Positions 32,480-42,423 are shown, counted from the first letter of the stretch. The stretch is 64,000 bases of DNA from Blastococcus sp. CPCC 205250 (GCF_019799925.1 NZ_JABGCG010000009.1:181136-245135); one strand, 5' to 3'. Program-made: numbers and translations. The notes: generated by a model from the letters alone, not told the origin.

Positions 32480-35400
32480 ATGAGCTCCACTCCGGTCCGC
32501 CCGGCGCCCGCCGCTGCCGGCAGCGCGCGGCCCGCCGTGGCGATCGCGGCGACGAGCACGCCCGTGCTGTCCTACGCGCTGGCGCACAACCGGGTGCCCG
32601 TGGTGTCCCGGCTGGCCCTCACCAACCACGGCGGCCCCGCCCGGGCGGCCACCGTGCGGGTCCGGGTGCTCGACGCCGAGGGCCCCATCGGCGGCGCGGT
32701 CGAACGGCTCGTGGACCTCGACGCCGGCCGGACGACGGTCCTCGGCGACGTGGGCCTGGCCATGGACCCGGCGGTCATGCTGCAGATCGAGGAGCAGCGG
32801 CCCGGCTCCATCGAGGTCGACGTGCTGGTCGACGGCGAGGACGTCGGCGGCACCGCGCTCCCGGTGCAGGTGCTGGCCGCCAACCAGTGGCTCGCCGCCC
32901 CCGCGCCGCTCGCGCTGGAGATGCTCGCCGCGCACGTGCAGCCCAACCACCCCGCCGTCGCCGTCCTGCTCGACGAGGCCGCCACCCTGCTCGGCGCACG
33001 CACCGGGGACCCCTCCCTCCAGGGCTACCAGGCCGGCCCGGAGCGCGTCGACGCGATCGTCGCGGCGGTCGCCGACGCCGTGGCCGCGCGGTCGGTGCGC
33101 TACAGCGAGCCGCCGGCCAGCTGGGCCGACGTCGGCCAGAAGGTGCGCACGCCCGGCGACGTCCTGGACGGCCGGGTCGGCACCTGCCTGGACACCGTCG
33201 TCGTCCTGGCCGCCGCGCTGGAGCAGGCCGGCATCCGGCCCCTGCTGTGGGTGGCCGAGGGCCACTCCTTCCTCGGCTACTGGCGCGAGGAGCGCAGCGC
33301 CGAGAGCGCGGCCACCACCGACGTCGCCCCCCTGGTCAACCTGGTCGACCTGGGCTACGTCCGGCTGGTCGAGACCACGCTGCTGACCTCCCGGGCCGAC
33401 GGGGCGCCGGCCCCCTCCCCCGACGAGCTGCACGCTGCCGCCTACACCGCCTGGCTGGCCGGCGGGGCCGGCCCCGCCCGGGACCAGTCCCTCGACCGCG
33501 TGATCGGCGTGACCGACGTCCACCGCGCCCGGCGGGACGGGATCCTGCCGCTGCCCGCCCGCACCCGCGGCGCCGACGGCACGGTGCAGGTGGTCGAGTA
33601 CCGGCCGGCGGCGCACGGCACGGGTGCCCGGACGCCGGCCGGACCGGCGCCGCGCGGCGACGACCGCGGCCCGGCGAGCCGGCACGGGCGCCCCGAGGCC
33701 CCGGCCCGGGTGCAGCAGTGGAAGAACGCGCTGCTCGACCTCTCGCTGCGCAACCGGCTGATCAACTACACCGAGCGCTCCGGGCTGCCGCTGACCGTGC
33801 CGGCGGGCTCCCTCGGCACGCTCGAGGACCTGCTCTCCGGCGGCACCGCCGTCACGCTGCTGCCGTCGGACCGGCTGTCGGCCGTCCAGCGCGAGCGCGG
33901 CGTGGGCAGTGCCCGCGAGCTGCCCGAGGAGCTGCTCGCCGAGACGCTGACCGAGCGGCGCGCCGTGCACGCCGACGTCACCGACGGCGGTTACCTCCCG
34001 CGGCTGCGCGGCCTGGCCTACAAGGCCAAGACCGTGCGCGAGGAGACCGGCGCCAACAACCTGTACCTCGCGCTGGGCTCCCTGGTGTGGGAGCTCGACG
34101 GCCGGCCGCTGCGCTCGCCGCTGGTCCTGGTCCCCGTCGTCCTGACCCCCGCTGCGCGCGCCGGCGGCTACCGGCTGACCCTCGACGACACCGGCACCAG
34201 CACGCCCAACTACTGCCTGCTCGAGAAGCTCCGCCAGGTGCACGGCCTCGTCGTGCCCGGCCTGGCCGAGCCCGACGGCGACGGCGCGGGCATCGCGCTG
34301 GACCGCGCGCTGACCGCGATGCGGCTGGCGCTGGCCGAGGCCGGTCTCCCCCACCGCGTCGAGGCCACCGCCGACCTCGCCGTCCTGCAGTTCGCCAAGT
34401 ACCGGCTGTGGCGCGACCTCGACGAGCACTGGGCCGACTTCGCCGCGAACCCGCTGGTCTCCCACCTGCTGCACGAGCCGACCGAGGCCTTCGCCGACCC
34501 GGCGCCCGACACCGCGGGCGGGGTCGACCTCGACGAGCTCGCCGCCCGCTGCCCGGTGCCCGCCGACGCCTCGCAGCTGCGCGCGATCGCCGAGGCCGGC
34601 GCCGGGCGCACCTTCGTGCTCGAGGGCCCGCCCGGCACCGGCAAGTCGCAGACGATCACCAACCTGCTGACGCGGGCGGTCGCCGACGGCAAGCGGGTGC
34701 TGTTCGTGGCCGAGAAGCGCGCCGCGCTCGACGTCGTGGCCCGCCGGCTCGAGGCCGTCGGCATGGGGCCGTTCGCGCTGGACCTGCACGACAAGGGCAG
34801 CAAGGCAGCCGCCGTCCGGGCGCAGGTCAAGGCCGCCCTGGAGCACGCGGTGGCCGTCGACGACCAGGGGCTGGCCGCCGACACCGAGGACCTGCGCGCC
34901 GCCCGCCGCACGCTGACCCGCTACGCGCAGCGGCTGCACGCGCCCAACGCCGCCGGGCTGTCCTACTACTCCGCGCGGACGGCGCTGCTGGCTGCCGGCG
35001 ACGACGCCCCGGTGCTGCCCGTGCCCGCGCCGGTCGTGGCCGCCGCCCCGGCCGACGACCTGGCCGCGGTCCGGCGGGCCCTGGCGCTGCTGCCCGACGT
35101 CGCCGACCTGGTCCGCCCCTCCCCCCGGCACGCCTGGGCCTTCGTCGACAGCCCGCAGGTGGACCTGCTGTCCGCCCAGCAGGCCGCCGCCGCGGTCGAC
35201 GCCGCCATCCGCGCCCTGCCGGTCGAGGAGCACCTGGCCCGCGCGCTGCGCGAGGTGCGCACACCGGCCGACCTCGACGGGCTGGCCCACCTGCTCTCCG
35301 GCCCGCCCACCACGCTCGACGTCCTCGACGAGGTGCCGACCCAGCGCTGGACCGCGGCGACCACCCACGTGCTCGGCGAGGTCGCGGCGTTCGCCTCCGG

Positions 35401-38400
35401 CGTCCACCCCGGGCTCGACGTCGCGACGCCCGACGCGCTCGCCCTCCCCCTCGCCGACCTGTACGTCGAGGCGCAGACCGCGCAGGCCGGCACCTGGCTG
35501 GCCCGCCGACGGGGTCTGGCCGCCGTGCGGGACCGGCTGGCCCCCGTGCTGCGGCCCGACGTCAAGCTGCGGCTGCGCGACGTCCCCGAGCTGACCGCGG
35601 CGCTGTGGCGGCTGCAGACGGCCGCCGCCGCGCTCGCCGCGCGGGCCGCGGTCATCCCGGGCCTGTCGGTGCCCGCGGGCTGGAACCCGCTGCTGGAGCC
35701 CGACCTGCTCGAGGGTCAGGTGGCGTGGCTCCGCCGCTCCGGCGCGCTCGCCGACAGCGCCAGCGACTTCGCCGTGCAGCTGCGCCGGTACGTCGTCGCC
35801 GGCCCCGGTCCCGACCCCGCGGCGGCGGCGACGGTGGCCCGGCTGCGCGACAGCCTGACCGCGCTGCTGGCCGTGTGCGGCAGCGACGCCCGGCGGTTGG
35901 CCGCGTGGTGTGCCGACGACGGCCTGGTCTTCCGCTGGACGATGACCCGCCCCGAGCGGGGCGTCGAGCACACCGGGCTCATGTCGCTGCGCCGGTGGGC
36001 GTCGTTCCTGGACACCCTCGAGCCGCTGCGCGCGGCCGGCCTGACCGACGCCCGCACGACCCTCGTCCGGGGCGAGCTGTCGGCCGACGACGCGGTCCGG
36101 GCCTTCGAGCTCGGCGTGGCGCGCGCCTCGGTGACCGAGCGCCGCGACGCCTCCGGCCTGGACGCCTTCGACGCCGAGGTGCACGAGAAGGCGATCGGCC
36201 GGTTCGCCGCCGCCTCCCGGGCGGTCCGCCGCCACCTGGCCACCGCGCTGCCGGCGGAGCTGGTGGCGGCCCGCCCGTTCGACGCGCAGTCCGGTGACGG
36301 GCGGGTGGGTGCGCTGCAGCGGGAGCTGTCGCGGTCCCGCCGCGGACTCGGCGTGCGCGGGCTGCTCGAGCAGTACGCCGACCTGGTCACCGCCGTCACG
36401 CCGTGCGTGCTGGTCAGCCCCGACTCGGTCGCCCGCTTCTTCCCCGCCCGTGCGGGGCTGTTCGACCTCGTGGTCTTCGACGAGGCCTCGCAGATCCGGG
36501 TGGCCGACGCGGTCGGGGCGCTGGGCCGGGCCCGCGCCGCCGTCGTCGTCGGTGACAGCCGCCAGATGCCGCCCACGTCCTTCGCCGAGCCCGCCACCGG
36601 CGCCGACGACGATCCGGCCGACCTGCTGGGCACCACGGTGGAGGACGAGGAGTCGATCCTCTCCGAGTGCGTGCAGGCCCGGGTGCCGCGCCAGTGGCTG
36701 TCGTGGCACTACCGCAGCCAGGACGAGTCGCTCATCGCCTTCAGCAACACCAACTACTACGAGAACCGGCTGTCGTCGTTCCCCTCGCCCACCCACGGGC
36801 GGGCCTCCGCCGAGCCCGACGGGCGGGGCATCTCGCTGGTGCGGGTGAACGGAACCTTCCACCGTTCCGGCGCCGGACGGCTGCTGCGCACCAACCCGAT
36901 GGAGGCCAAGGCGATCGTCGCGGAGATCCGCCGGCGCTTCGACGCGGAGGACGGCCGGGAGGCCGGCTCCCCGCCGTCGATCGGCGTGGTCACCTTCAAC
37001 GCCCAGCAGCGTTCCTACATCGAGGCGCTGCTGCGCGACGCCGGGGACGACCGGCTGGTCGAGGCGCTGGACCGCACCGACGGCGAGGGCCTGTTCGTCA
37101 AGAACCTGGAGAACGTGCAGGGCGACGAGCGCGACGTCGTGTTCTTCTCCACCGCCTTCAGCCCCGACGACCGGGGCGTGCTCCCGCTGAACTTCGGCCC
37201 GCTCAACCGGGTGGGCGGCGAGCGCCGGCTCAACGTCGCGGTCACCCGCGCACGTCGGCAGGTCGTCGTCTTCACGTCCTTCGACCCCGCCCAGCTGCGT
37301 GCCGAGCAGACGTCCTCGATCGGCGTGAAGCACCTGCGGGCCTACCTCGACCTGGCCACCCTGGGCACCGACGCGCTCCCCCGCGAGGCACGGTCCCTGA
37401 CCACGCTGGACCGGCACCGCGAGGAGGTCGCCGCCGCCCTGCGCGGGCGGGGCCTGGGCGTCGCCACCGACGTGGGGCTGTCGGACTTCCGCATCGACCT
37501 CTCGGTGAGCGCGCCCGGCGCGCCCGACGTGCCCGTCATGGCCGTGCTGCTGGACGGGCCGGCCTGGGCCCGCCGGCGCACCGTCGGCGACCGCGACGGC
37601 CTGCCCGTCGAGGTGCTGTCGGGGATGCTCGGCTGGCCGGCGGTCGAGCGGGTCTGGCTCCCCTCCTGGCTGCGCGACCGCGACAGCGTGCTCGACCGGC
37701 TGGTCGCGGCCGTGACGCCCGCCGGCGCGACCTCCCCGTCCGCCGCCCCGGCCCGCGCGGCCGCGCCCGCCGCCTCCGGCCCTGCTCCCGCGCCCGTTCC
37801 CGCCCCGGCCCCCGCGGCCGTGACCGCCCCGCCCGTGCCCGGCGAGCCGGTGGCGCCGCACGTGCCGCCGGTGCGCCCGGTGCTGGTGGTCGTCGACGAC
37901 GGCCCGGTTTCGCCGGCGGCGACCGCCGCTCCCCCGATGGCCGCGCTGCGGTCCGCCGCGGGCGCCGCCGTCGCCCCCGCGCCCGAGCCGGTCCCGGCGC
38001 CGGCGCGGGCGGAGCTGACCGTGATCGCCCCCGCCCCGGCGGAGACCCAGCCGGCGCCCGAGCCCCAGGCAGCACCCGAGCCCCAGCCCGCGCCCGACGC
38101 CGAGCCCGCGCAGGGGAGCGCGGAGCCTCAGCCCGCCCCGGCCCGGCCGGCCCGCCGTCCCGCCGCCCGCGGCAGCGCCGCCCCGGCCCTGGACGGCGAG
38201 CAGCCGTTCGTGCCCTGGTCGCCCAAGCCGGCCGGGGACCGCAAGGTCCTCGACCAGCTCTCCGATGCCCGGACCGCCCGCACCGTCCGCCGGCTGCTGC
38301 TGGCCGGCGTCAAGGCCGAGGGACCGGTGCACCGCGACCGGCTCGCCCGGCTGGCCGCCGCGGCCCACGGCCTCACCCGGGTGACCGAGACCCGCCGCGA

Positions 38401-38788
38401 CGCGCTGCTGGGGCTGCTGCCGGCGGAGCTCCTCGTCGGGGACTTCGTCTGGCCCGAGGGGACCGCGGCCGCCGACCACACCGGGTTCCGGCGCCAGGCC
38501 GCCGGCACCGACCGGCCGCTGGAGCACGTGGCGCCCGAGGAGATCGGCAACGCGATGCGGGCGCTCTGCCGCGCCGGCGCCGGCCTGGGGCAGGACGAGC
38601 TGTTCCTGCGCACCGCCGAGGTCTTCGGCTACCGCCGGCGGACGCCCTCGCTGGCCCCGCTCCTCGAGCGGGCCCTCGAGGTCGCGCTGGGGTCCGGCCG
38701 CCTGGTCCGCGGCGACGACGGCATCCTCGCCGCGCCGCCCGCGCCCGGGTCCGCCGACGAGGCGCACCCGGCTGCTGACCCGCAGTAG
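32480..38788 (+). CDS. DUF4011/DUF3320 SF1 helicase with nuclease-like domain
   Basis: A 2102-residue protein. Order: N-terminal beta domain; transglutaminase-like segment (GTCLDTVVVLAAALEQAG, Cys near 236, and EGHSFLGYW, His near 262); DUF4011 (about 410-650, QQWKNALLDLSLRNRLINYT); SF1 helicase with Walker A EGPPGTGKSQTITNLL (about 714), Walker B VVFDEASQI (about 1328), VVGDSRQMPP, and VTRARRQVVVF (about 1587); MTES_1575-like PD-(D/E)xK nuclease fold (about 1640-1740, LDRHREEVAAALRGRGL, FRIDLSV, LLDGPAW); a Pro/Ala linker of about 165 residues; DUF3320 (about 1907-1990). COG1112-type helicases occur in phage defence, but no partner gene is here. Confidence 0.92.
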   Translation: MSSTPVRPAPAAAGSARPAVAIAATSTPVLSYALAHNRVPVVSRLALTNHGGPARAATVRVRVLDAEGPIGGAVERLVDLDAGRTTVLGDVGLAMDPAVMLQIEEQRPGSIEVDVLVDGEDVGGTALPVQVLAANQWLAAPAPLALEMLAAHVQPNHPAVAVLLDEAATLLGARTGDPSLQGYQAGPERVDAIVAAVADAVAARSVRYSEPPASWADVGQKVRTPGDVLDGRVGTCLDTVVVLAAALEQAGIRPLLWVAEGHSFLGYWREERSAESAATTDVAPLVNLVDLGYVRLVETTLLTSRADGAPAPSPDELHAAAYTAWLAGGAGPARDQSLDRVIGVTDVHRARRDGILPLPARTRGADGTVQVVEYRPAAHGTGARTPAGPAPRGDDRGPASRHGRPEAPARVQQWKNALLDLSLRNRLINYTERSGLPLTVPAGSLGTLEDLLSGGTAVTLLPSDRLSAVQRERGVGSARELPEELLAETLTERRAVHADVTDGGYLPRLRGLAYKAKTVREETGANNLYLALGSLVWELDGRPLRSPLVLVPVVLTPAARAGGYRLTLDDTGTSTPNYCLLEKLRQVHGLVVPGLAEPDGDGAGIALDRALTAMRLALAEAGLPHRVEATADLAVLQFAKYRLWRDLDEHWADFAANPLVSHLLHEPTEAFADPAPDTAGGVDLDELAARCPVPADASQLRAIAEAGAGRTFVLEGPPGTGKSQTITNLLTRAVADGKRVLFVAEKRAALDVVARRLEAVGMGPFALDLHDKGSKAAAVRAQVKAALEHAVAVDDQGLAADTEDLRAARRTLTRYAQRLHAPNAAGLSYYSARTALLAAGDDAPVLPVPAPVVAAAPADDLAAVRRALALLPDVADLVRPSPRHAWAFVDSPQVDLLSAQQAAAAVDAAIRALPVEEHLARALREVRTPADLDGLAHLLSGPPTTLDVLDEVPTQRWTAATTHVLGEVAAFASGVHPGLDVATPDALALPLADLYVEAQTAQAGTWLARRRGLAAVRDRLAPVLRPDVKLRLRDVPELTAALWRLQTAAAALAARAAVIPGLSVPAGWNPLLEPDLLEGQVAWLRRSGALADSASDFAVQLRRYVVAGPGPDPAAAATVARLRDSLTALLAVCGSDARRLAAWCADDGLVFRWTMTRPERGVEHTGLMSLRRWASFLDTLEPLRAAGLTDARTTLVRGELSADDAVRAFELGVARASVTERRDASGLDAFDAEVHEKAIGRFAAASRAVRRHLATALPAELVAARPFDAQSGDGRVGALQRELSRSRRGLGVRGLLEQYADLVTAVTPCVLVSPDSVARFFPARAGLFDLVVFDEASQIRVADAVGALGRARAAVVVGDSRQMPPTSFAEPATGADDDPADLLGTTVEDEESILSECVQARVPRQWLSWHYRSQDESLIAFSNTNYYENRLSSFPSPTHGRASAEPDGRGISLVRVNGTFHRSGAGRLLRTNPMEAKAIVAEIRRRFDAEDGREAGSPPSIGVVTFNAQQRSYIEALLRDAGDDRLVEALDRTDGEGLFVKNLENVQGDERDVVFFSTAFSPDDRGVLPLNFGPLNRVGGERRLNVAVTRARRQVVVFTSFDPAQLRAEQTSSIGVKHLRAYLDLATLGTDALPREARSLTTLDRHREEVAAALRGRGLGVATDVGLSDFRIDLSVSAPGAPDVPVMAVLLDGPAWARRRTVGDRDGLPVEVLSGMLGWPAVERVWLPSWLRDRDSVLDRLVAAVTPAGATSPSAAPARAAAPAASGPAPAPVPAPAPAAVTAPPVPGEPVAPHVPPVRPVLVVVDDGPVSPAATAAPPMAALRSAAGAAVAPAPEPVPAPARAELTVIAPAPAETQPAPEPQAAPEPQPAPDAEPAQGSAEPQPAPARPARRPAARGSAAPALDGEQPFVPWSPKPAGDRKVLDQLSDARTARTVRRLLLAGVKAEGPVHRDRLARLAAAAHGLTRVTETRRDALLGLLPAELLVGDFVWPEGTAAADHTGFRRQAAGTDRPLEHVAPEEIGNAMRALCRAGAGLGQDELFLRTAEVFGYRRRTPSLAPLLERALEVALGSGRLVRGDDGILAAPPAPGSADEAHPAADPQ

Positions 38789-38790
38789 TC

Positions 38791-38845
38791 CCCCGGCACG
38801 CTCGTGCTCTGCCCACCACCGCGGGCAGAGCACGAGCGTCCGGGG
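38791..38845. terminator. Very strong terminator hairpin
   Basis: A 23-bp stem with one bulged C at 38797: left arm 38791-38814, 8-nt loop 38815-38822, right arm 38823-38845. It begins 3 nt after the helicase stop codon and separates it from the threonine ammonia-lyase gene. Confidence 0.92.
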
Positions 38846-38902
38846 TGCACATCACCCCGCCCGGTGACGAGCGCGCGCACGGCGCTCGGCGAGGATGGGC
38901 GG

Positions 38903-40147
38903 GTGAGCTTCTCCGCCGACGTCGACGACGCGGTCCGCCGGCTGGCCGGGGTGGCGCTGCGCACCCCCCTGCAGCGCAACGCCCGCCTCTCGGCCGCGAC
39001 CGGCGCCGACGTCTGGCTCAAGCGCGAGGACCTGCAGGTCGGCCGCTCCTACAAGGTGCGCGGCGCCTACACCACCATCAGCCGGCTCGACGCGGCCGCC
39101 CGGGCCACCGGCGTCGTGTGCGCGAGCGCGGGCAACCACGGCCAGGGCGTCGCGCACGCCTGCGCCGCCCTGGGCGTGCGCGGCTACGTCTTCGTCCCGG
39201 GCACGACCCCGCGGCAGAAGCGCCAGCGGATCACCGCCCTCGGCGAGGGCATGGTCGAGCTGGTCCTGTCCGGCGACACCTACGACGACGCGGCCGCCGC
39301 CGCCGCGCGGCACGCCGGCGCCACCGGCGCCACGCTGGTCCCCGCCTTCGACGCCGCGGGCACGATCGCCGGGCAGGCGACGGTCGCGGTCGAACTGCTC
39401 GAGCAGCTGCCCGCGCCGCCGGACGTCGTCGTGCTGCCCGTCGGCGGCGGCGGGCTGCTCGCCGGGGCCGGCACCTGGCTGCGCGAGCACAGCCCCGGCA
39501 CGCGGCTGGTCGGCGTCGAGCCGGCCGGGGCGGCGAACATGACCGCGGCGCTGGCGGCCGGGCACCCCATCGAGCTGGCCGAGATCGACACGTTCGTCGA
39601 CGGTGCCGCCGTCCGCCGGGCCGGGGACCTGACCTTCCCGCTGGTCCGCGACAGCGGCGCCGAGCTGGTCGCCGTGCCCGAGGGCCACATCTGCACCGAG
39701 ATGCTCGACCTCTACCAGGTCGACGGCGTCATCGCCGAGCCCGCCGGGGCGATGGCGACCGCCGCGCTCACCGGCGGGCAGGTGACCGTGGAGCCGGGGC
39801 AGACCGTCGTCTGCCTGCTGTCCGGCGGCAACAACGACGTCAGCCGCTACGCCGAGGTGATCGAGCGGTCCCTGGTGCACCGCGGGCTCAAGCACTACTT
39901 CCTGGTGGAGTTCCCGCAGGAGCCGGGTGCGCTGCGCCGCTTCCTCGACGAGGTCCTCGGTCCCGACGACGACATCGTGCTGTTCGAGTACGTCAAGCGC
40001 GACAACCGCGAGACCGGCGCGGCCCTGACCGGCATCGAGGTCGGCGGCGCCGCCGACCTGACCGCGCTGCTGGCCCGCATCGAGACCAGCCCGCTGCGCA
40101 TCCAGCACCTGGCGCCGGGCACCACGGCCTACCGCTTCCTCGTCTAG
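38903..40147 (+). CDS. ilvA: Threonine ammonia-lyase
   Basis: A 414-residue PLP enzyme converting threonine to 2-oxobutanoate for isoleucine synthesis. KREDLQVGRSYKVRGAYTTI carries the PLP lysine, ASAGNHGQGVAHACA the phosphate-side loop, and VLPVGGGGLLAG the glycine loop. The C-terminal domain from about residue 325 (HYFLVEFPQEPGALRRFLDE) is the short ACT-like regulatory domain of the TIGR02079-type enzymes, so isoleucine control is expected. GTG 38903 has GAGGAT 6 nt upstream, a variant leaderless -10. It converges on the phytochrome gene with both stops sharing CTAG at 40144-40147. Confidence 0.93.
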   Translation: MSFSADVDDAVRRLAGVALRTPLQRNARLSAATGADVWLKREDLQVGRSYKVRGAYTTISRLDAAARATGVVCASAGNHGQGVAHACAALGVRGYVFVPGTTPRQKRQRITALGEGMVELVLSGDTYDDAAAAAARHAGATGATLVPAFDAAGTIAGQATVAVELLEQLPAPPDVVVLPVGGGGLLAGAGTWLREHSPGTRLVGVEPAGAANMTAALAAGHPIELAEIDTFVDGAAVRRAGDLTFPLVRDSGAELVAVPEGHICTEMLDLYQVDGVIAEPAGAMATAALTGGQVTVEPGQTVVCLLSGGNNDVSRYAEVIERSLVHRGLKHYFLVEFPQEPGALRRFLDEVLGPDDDIVLFEYVKRDNRETGAALTGIEVGGAADLTALLARIETSPLRIQHLAPGTTAYRFLV

Positions 40148-42411
40148 ACCCGGCCGAGGCCCAGCAGGGTCACGTCGTCGGTGTCCGGCGGGTCGAGCGC
40201 GGCGAGGACGGCGTCCAGCACCGCCGACACGTCGTCGCCGGCTCCGCCCGCCGCGGCCTCCAGCGCGGCCAGCCCGGCGTCGACCGCCTCGCCGCGGCGC
40301 TCCACCAGGCCGTCGCTGAACAGCAGCAGCCGCTCGTCGCCGGTCAGTCGCAGGCGCGTCTCGGCGTACTCGGCGGAGTCCAGGATGCCCAGGGCCGGGC
40401 CGCGGCCCGCCCGCACGAAGCCGGTCGCGGTGGACAGCACCGGCAGGTGCCCGGCGCTGGCGACGGCGACCTCCCCACCCGCGGGGTCGACCTCGGCGAC
40501 GACGGCGGTCGCCATCTCCCCCGGGAGCAGGGCGGTGAGCAGCCGGTTCAGCTCCGCCAGGGCCGCACCGGGCCCCAGGTCGCGCAGCAGCGTCGCGCGC
40601 AGGGCGTGCCGCACCTGGGCGGTGACGGCCGCCGCGGACAGCCCGTGCCCGGCGACGTCCCCGAGGACCAGCGACACCCGGCCGCTGGGCAGCGGCACCA
40701 GGTCGTACCAGTCACCGCCCACGACGTCGTCGGCGCTGGGCAGGTAGCGGGCCGCGAGGTCCAGGCCCGGCACCTGAGGCAGCTCGTCGAGCAGCAGGGT
40801 GCGCTGGAGGGCGGCGGCCATCCGGTTCTCCTGTTGGGCGCGGGCCCGCCCGACGACGGCGACCTGGTCGGCCAGGGCCCGCGCGGCGGCGACCTCGTGC
40901 TCGCGCCACGGCCGGGCGGTGCCGCGGACGACCTCGGTCCACGCCTCGAACGACTGTCGGGGCGACAGCCGGCCGCTCGCGGTGACCTCCGTCTTGTTCG
41001 GGTTCCCGCCCCACGTGACCTCGCGCGGGGTCTCCGGCCGGAACCAGGCGAGGAAGTCCCCGCCGTCGAGGCCGACGGCGAGCACGCCGCTGGCCGTCCC
41101 GGCGAGGTCGGCCGCCGCGGGCAGCACCCGGGGCAGCGCGTCGGTGACCGGCGTGCCCGCCGCCAGCAGCGCCGCCACCAGCGGCCCGACCCGCTCGGCC
41201 GGCGGCGTCTCCCCGAGCAGCCGCAGCCGGCCGTCCAGGCGCACGGCGGCCCCGGCGGCCGGCAGGAGGTCCAGCACGGTGGGCCGGCCGGTGCCGTCGT
41301 CCTCGGTGAGCGCAGGCAGCGGCGTGCGGCCGGCGCGGCCCACCGCGGCGACCAGGTCGGCCGACCGCTGCGCGACGCCGACGACGTCGTCCTGGTCCCC
41401 GGCGGCGGCCGCGGTGTGCAGGAGCAGCGAGGCCGTGCGGCCGAGGAACTCCGCGGCGACCCGGTCGGCGTGGGAGGGCCGGCGGGGCCCGGAGTAGTGG
41501 TGGCAGGCGATGAGTCCCCACAGCCGCCCGCGGTCGATCAGCGAGACCGACATCGAGGCGATCACGCCCATGTTGGCCAGGTACTCCAGGTGCACCGGCG
41601 AGACGCTGCGCAGCACCGCGCCGGAGAGGTCCAGCGGGCGCCCGGTGCCGGGCACGGTGGCCGGCTCGAGGGGCACCGGGGTGTAGCGCGCGTCCGGGAT
41701 CAGCCGCATCCAGTTGGTCGCGTACAGCGCCCGGGCCTGCGCCGGGATGTCGGCCGCCGGGTACCACAGGCCCAGGAACGGCTCGAGGTCGCGCCGCCGG
41801 TCCTCGGCGACCACCTCGCCGTTCCAGTCCCGGTCGAAGCGGTAGACCATCACCCGGTCGAAGCCGGTGACCGCACGGACGTCACGGGCCAGCACGTCGG
41901 TGAGCTGCTCCAGGCCGGTGGTGTCCGACAGCCGCTGCAGCACCGAGGGCAGCCGCCGGTGCCACGCCGGACCCGCCTCGGCCGCGCCCGCCAGCGGCTC
42001 CCACTCGGTGACCAGCAGGCCGTCGGCGCGGTGGGCCACCAGGTCGACCGGGCCGCCGGGGAGCTGCAGCCGCAGCTGGTCGAGCTCGGTGAGGTCGCCG
42101 GTGAGGCCGGCGCGCAGCCGGTCCAGGTCGGCCGGGTCGAGCAGGTCGGCCAGCGTGCGCCCGGCCACCTCGGCGCCGAACAGGGCGCTCGCACCGGCCG
42201 ACGCGACGACGACGGCCAGGTCGGGCTCGGTCACCGCCAGCAGCGCGCCGTGCGGCTGGATCGCACCGGGGACGGCGATCGGCTCGTCCGCGCAGCGCAG
42301 CAGCGCGTCGGCGAGCACCGCATCGGACACGGCGTCCACGGGGACGGCACCCTCGGCGGGGACGCTCCCGGACGGGGTGCTCGCGTCCGGCGGGCTCGCA
42401 GAGGGGGTCAC
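40144..42411 (-). CDS. Bacteriophytochrome with SpoIIE phosphatase output
   Basis: A 755-residue PAS-GAF-PHY photosensor fused to a PP2C/SpoIIE phosphatase instead of a histidine kinase. Cys40 in LLRCADEPIAVPGAIQPHG is at the biliverdin attachment position. The GAF domain has YPAADIPAQARALYATNW (PASDIP-like, about 214) and LIACHHYSGPR; the PHY tongue has SPRQSFEAW (about 484). The phosphatase (about 535-755) has ADDVVGGDWYDLVPL, LGDVAGHGLSAA and LLLFSDGLVERRG, so metal-binding Asp residues are intact. GTG 42411 sits 6 nt after TAGGGT. It probably dephosphorylates the STAS protein encoded upstream. Confidence 0.93.
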   Translation of the reverse strand: MTPSASPPDASTPSGSVPAEGAVPVDAVSDAVLADALLRCADEPIAVPGAIQPHGALLAVTEPDLAVVVASAGASALFGAEVAGRTLADLLDPADLDRLRAGLTGDLTELDQLRLQLPGGPVDLVAHRADGLLVTEWEPLAGAAEAGPAWHRRLPSVLQRLSDTTGLEQLTDVLARDVRAVTGFDRVMVYRFDRDWNGEVVAEDRRRDLEPFLGLWYPAADIPAQARALYATNWMRLIPDARYTPVPLEPATVPGTGRPLDLSGAVLRSVSPVHLEYLANMGVIASMSVSLIDRGRLWGLIACHHYSGPRRPSHADRVAAEFLGRTASLLLHTAAAAGDQDDVVGVAQRSADLVAAVGRAGRTPLPALTEDDGTGRPTVLDLLPAAGAAVRLDGRLRLLGETPPAERVGPLVAALLAAGTPVTDALPRVLPAAADLAGTASGVLAVGLDGGDFLAWFRPETPREVTWGGNPNKTEVTASGRLSPRQSFEAWTEVVRGTARPWREHEVAAARALADQVAVVGRARAQQENRMAAALQRTLLLDELPQVPGLDLAARYLPSADDVVGGDWYDLVPLPSGRVSLVLGDVAGHGLSAAAVTAQVRHALRATLLRDLGPGAALAELNRLLTALLPGEMATAVVAEVDPAGGEVAVASAGHLPVLSTATGFVRAGRGPALGILDSAEYAETRLRLTGDERLLLFSDGLVERRGEAVDAGLAALEAAAGGAGDDVSAVLDAVLAALDPPDTDDVTLLGLGRV

Positions 42412-42417
42412 CGGTCG

Positions 42418-42423
42418 ACCCTA
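42418..42423 (-). promoter_or_regulatory. -10 element overlapping the STAS stop codon
   Basis: Minus strand TAGGGT, gap CGACCG (6 nt), GTG 42411. The TAG is also the stop codon of the STAS gene, so a leaderless phytochrome transcript could start independently. Confidence 0.6.

Noticed and set aside
32480..38788. A defence island around the giant helicase
   Set aside because: Neighbours are ordinary metabolic and regulatory genes; no integrase, transposase, tRNA or other defence genes are seen.
32387..38833. 2148-codon open frame on the minus strand opposite the helicase gene
   Set aside because: It is a shadow frame caused by GC-rich codon usage; the sequence is Arg/Gly/Gln/His-rich with no domains, while the plus strand shows intact helicase motifs.
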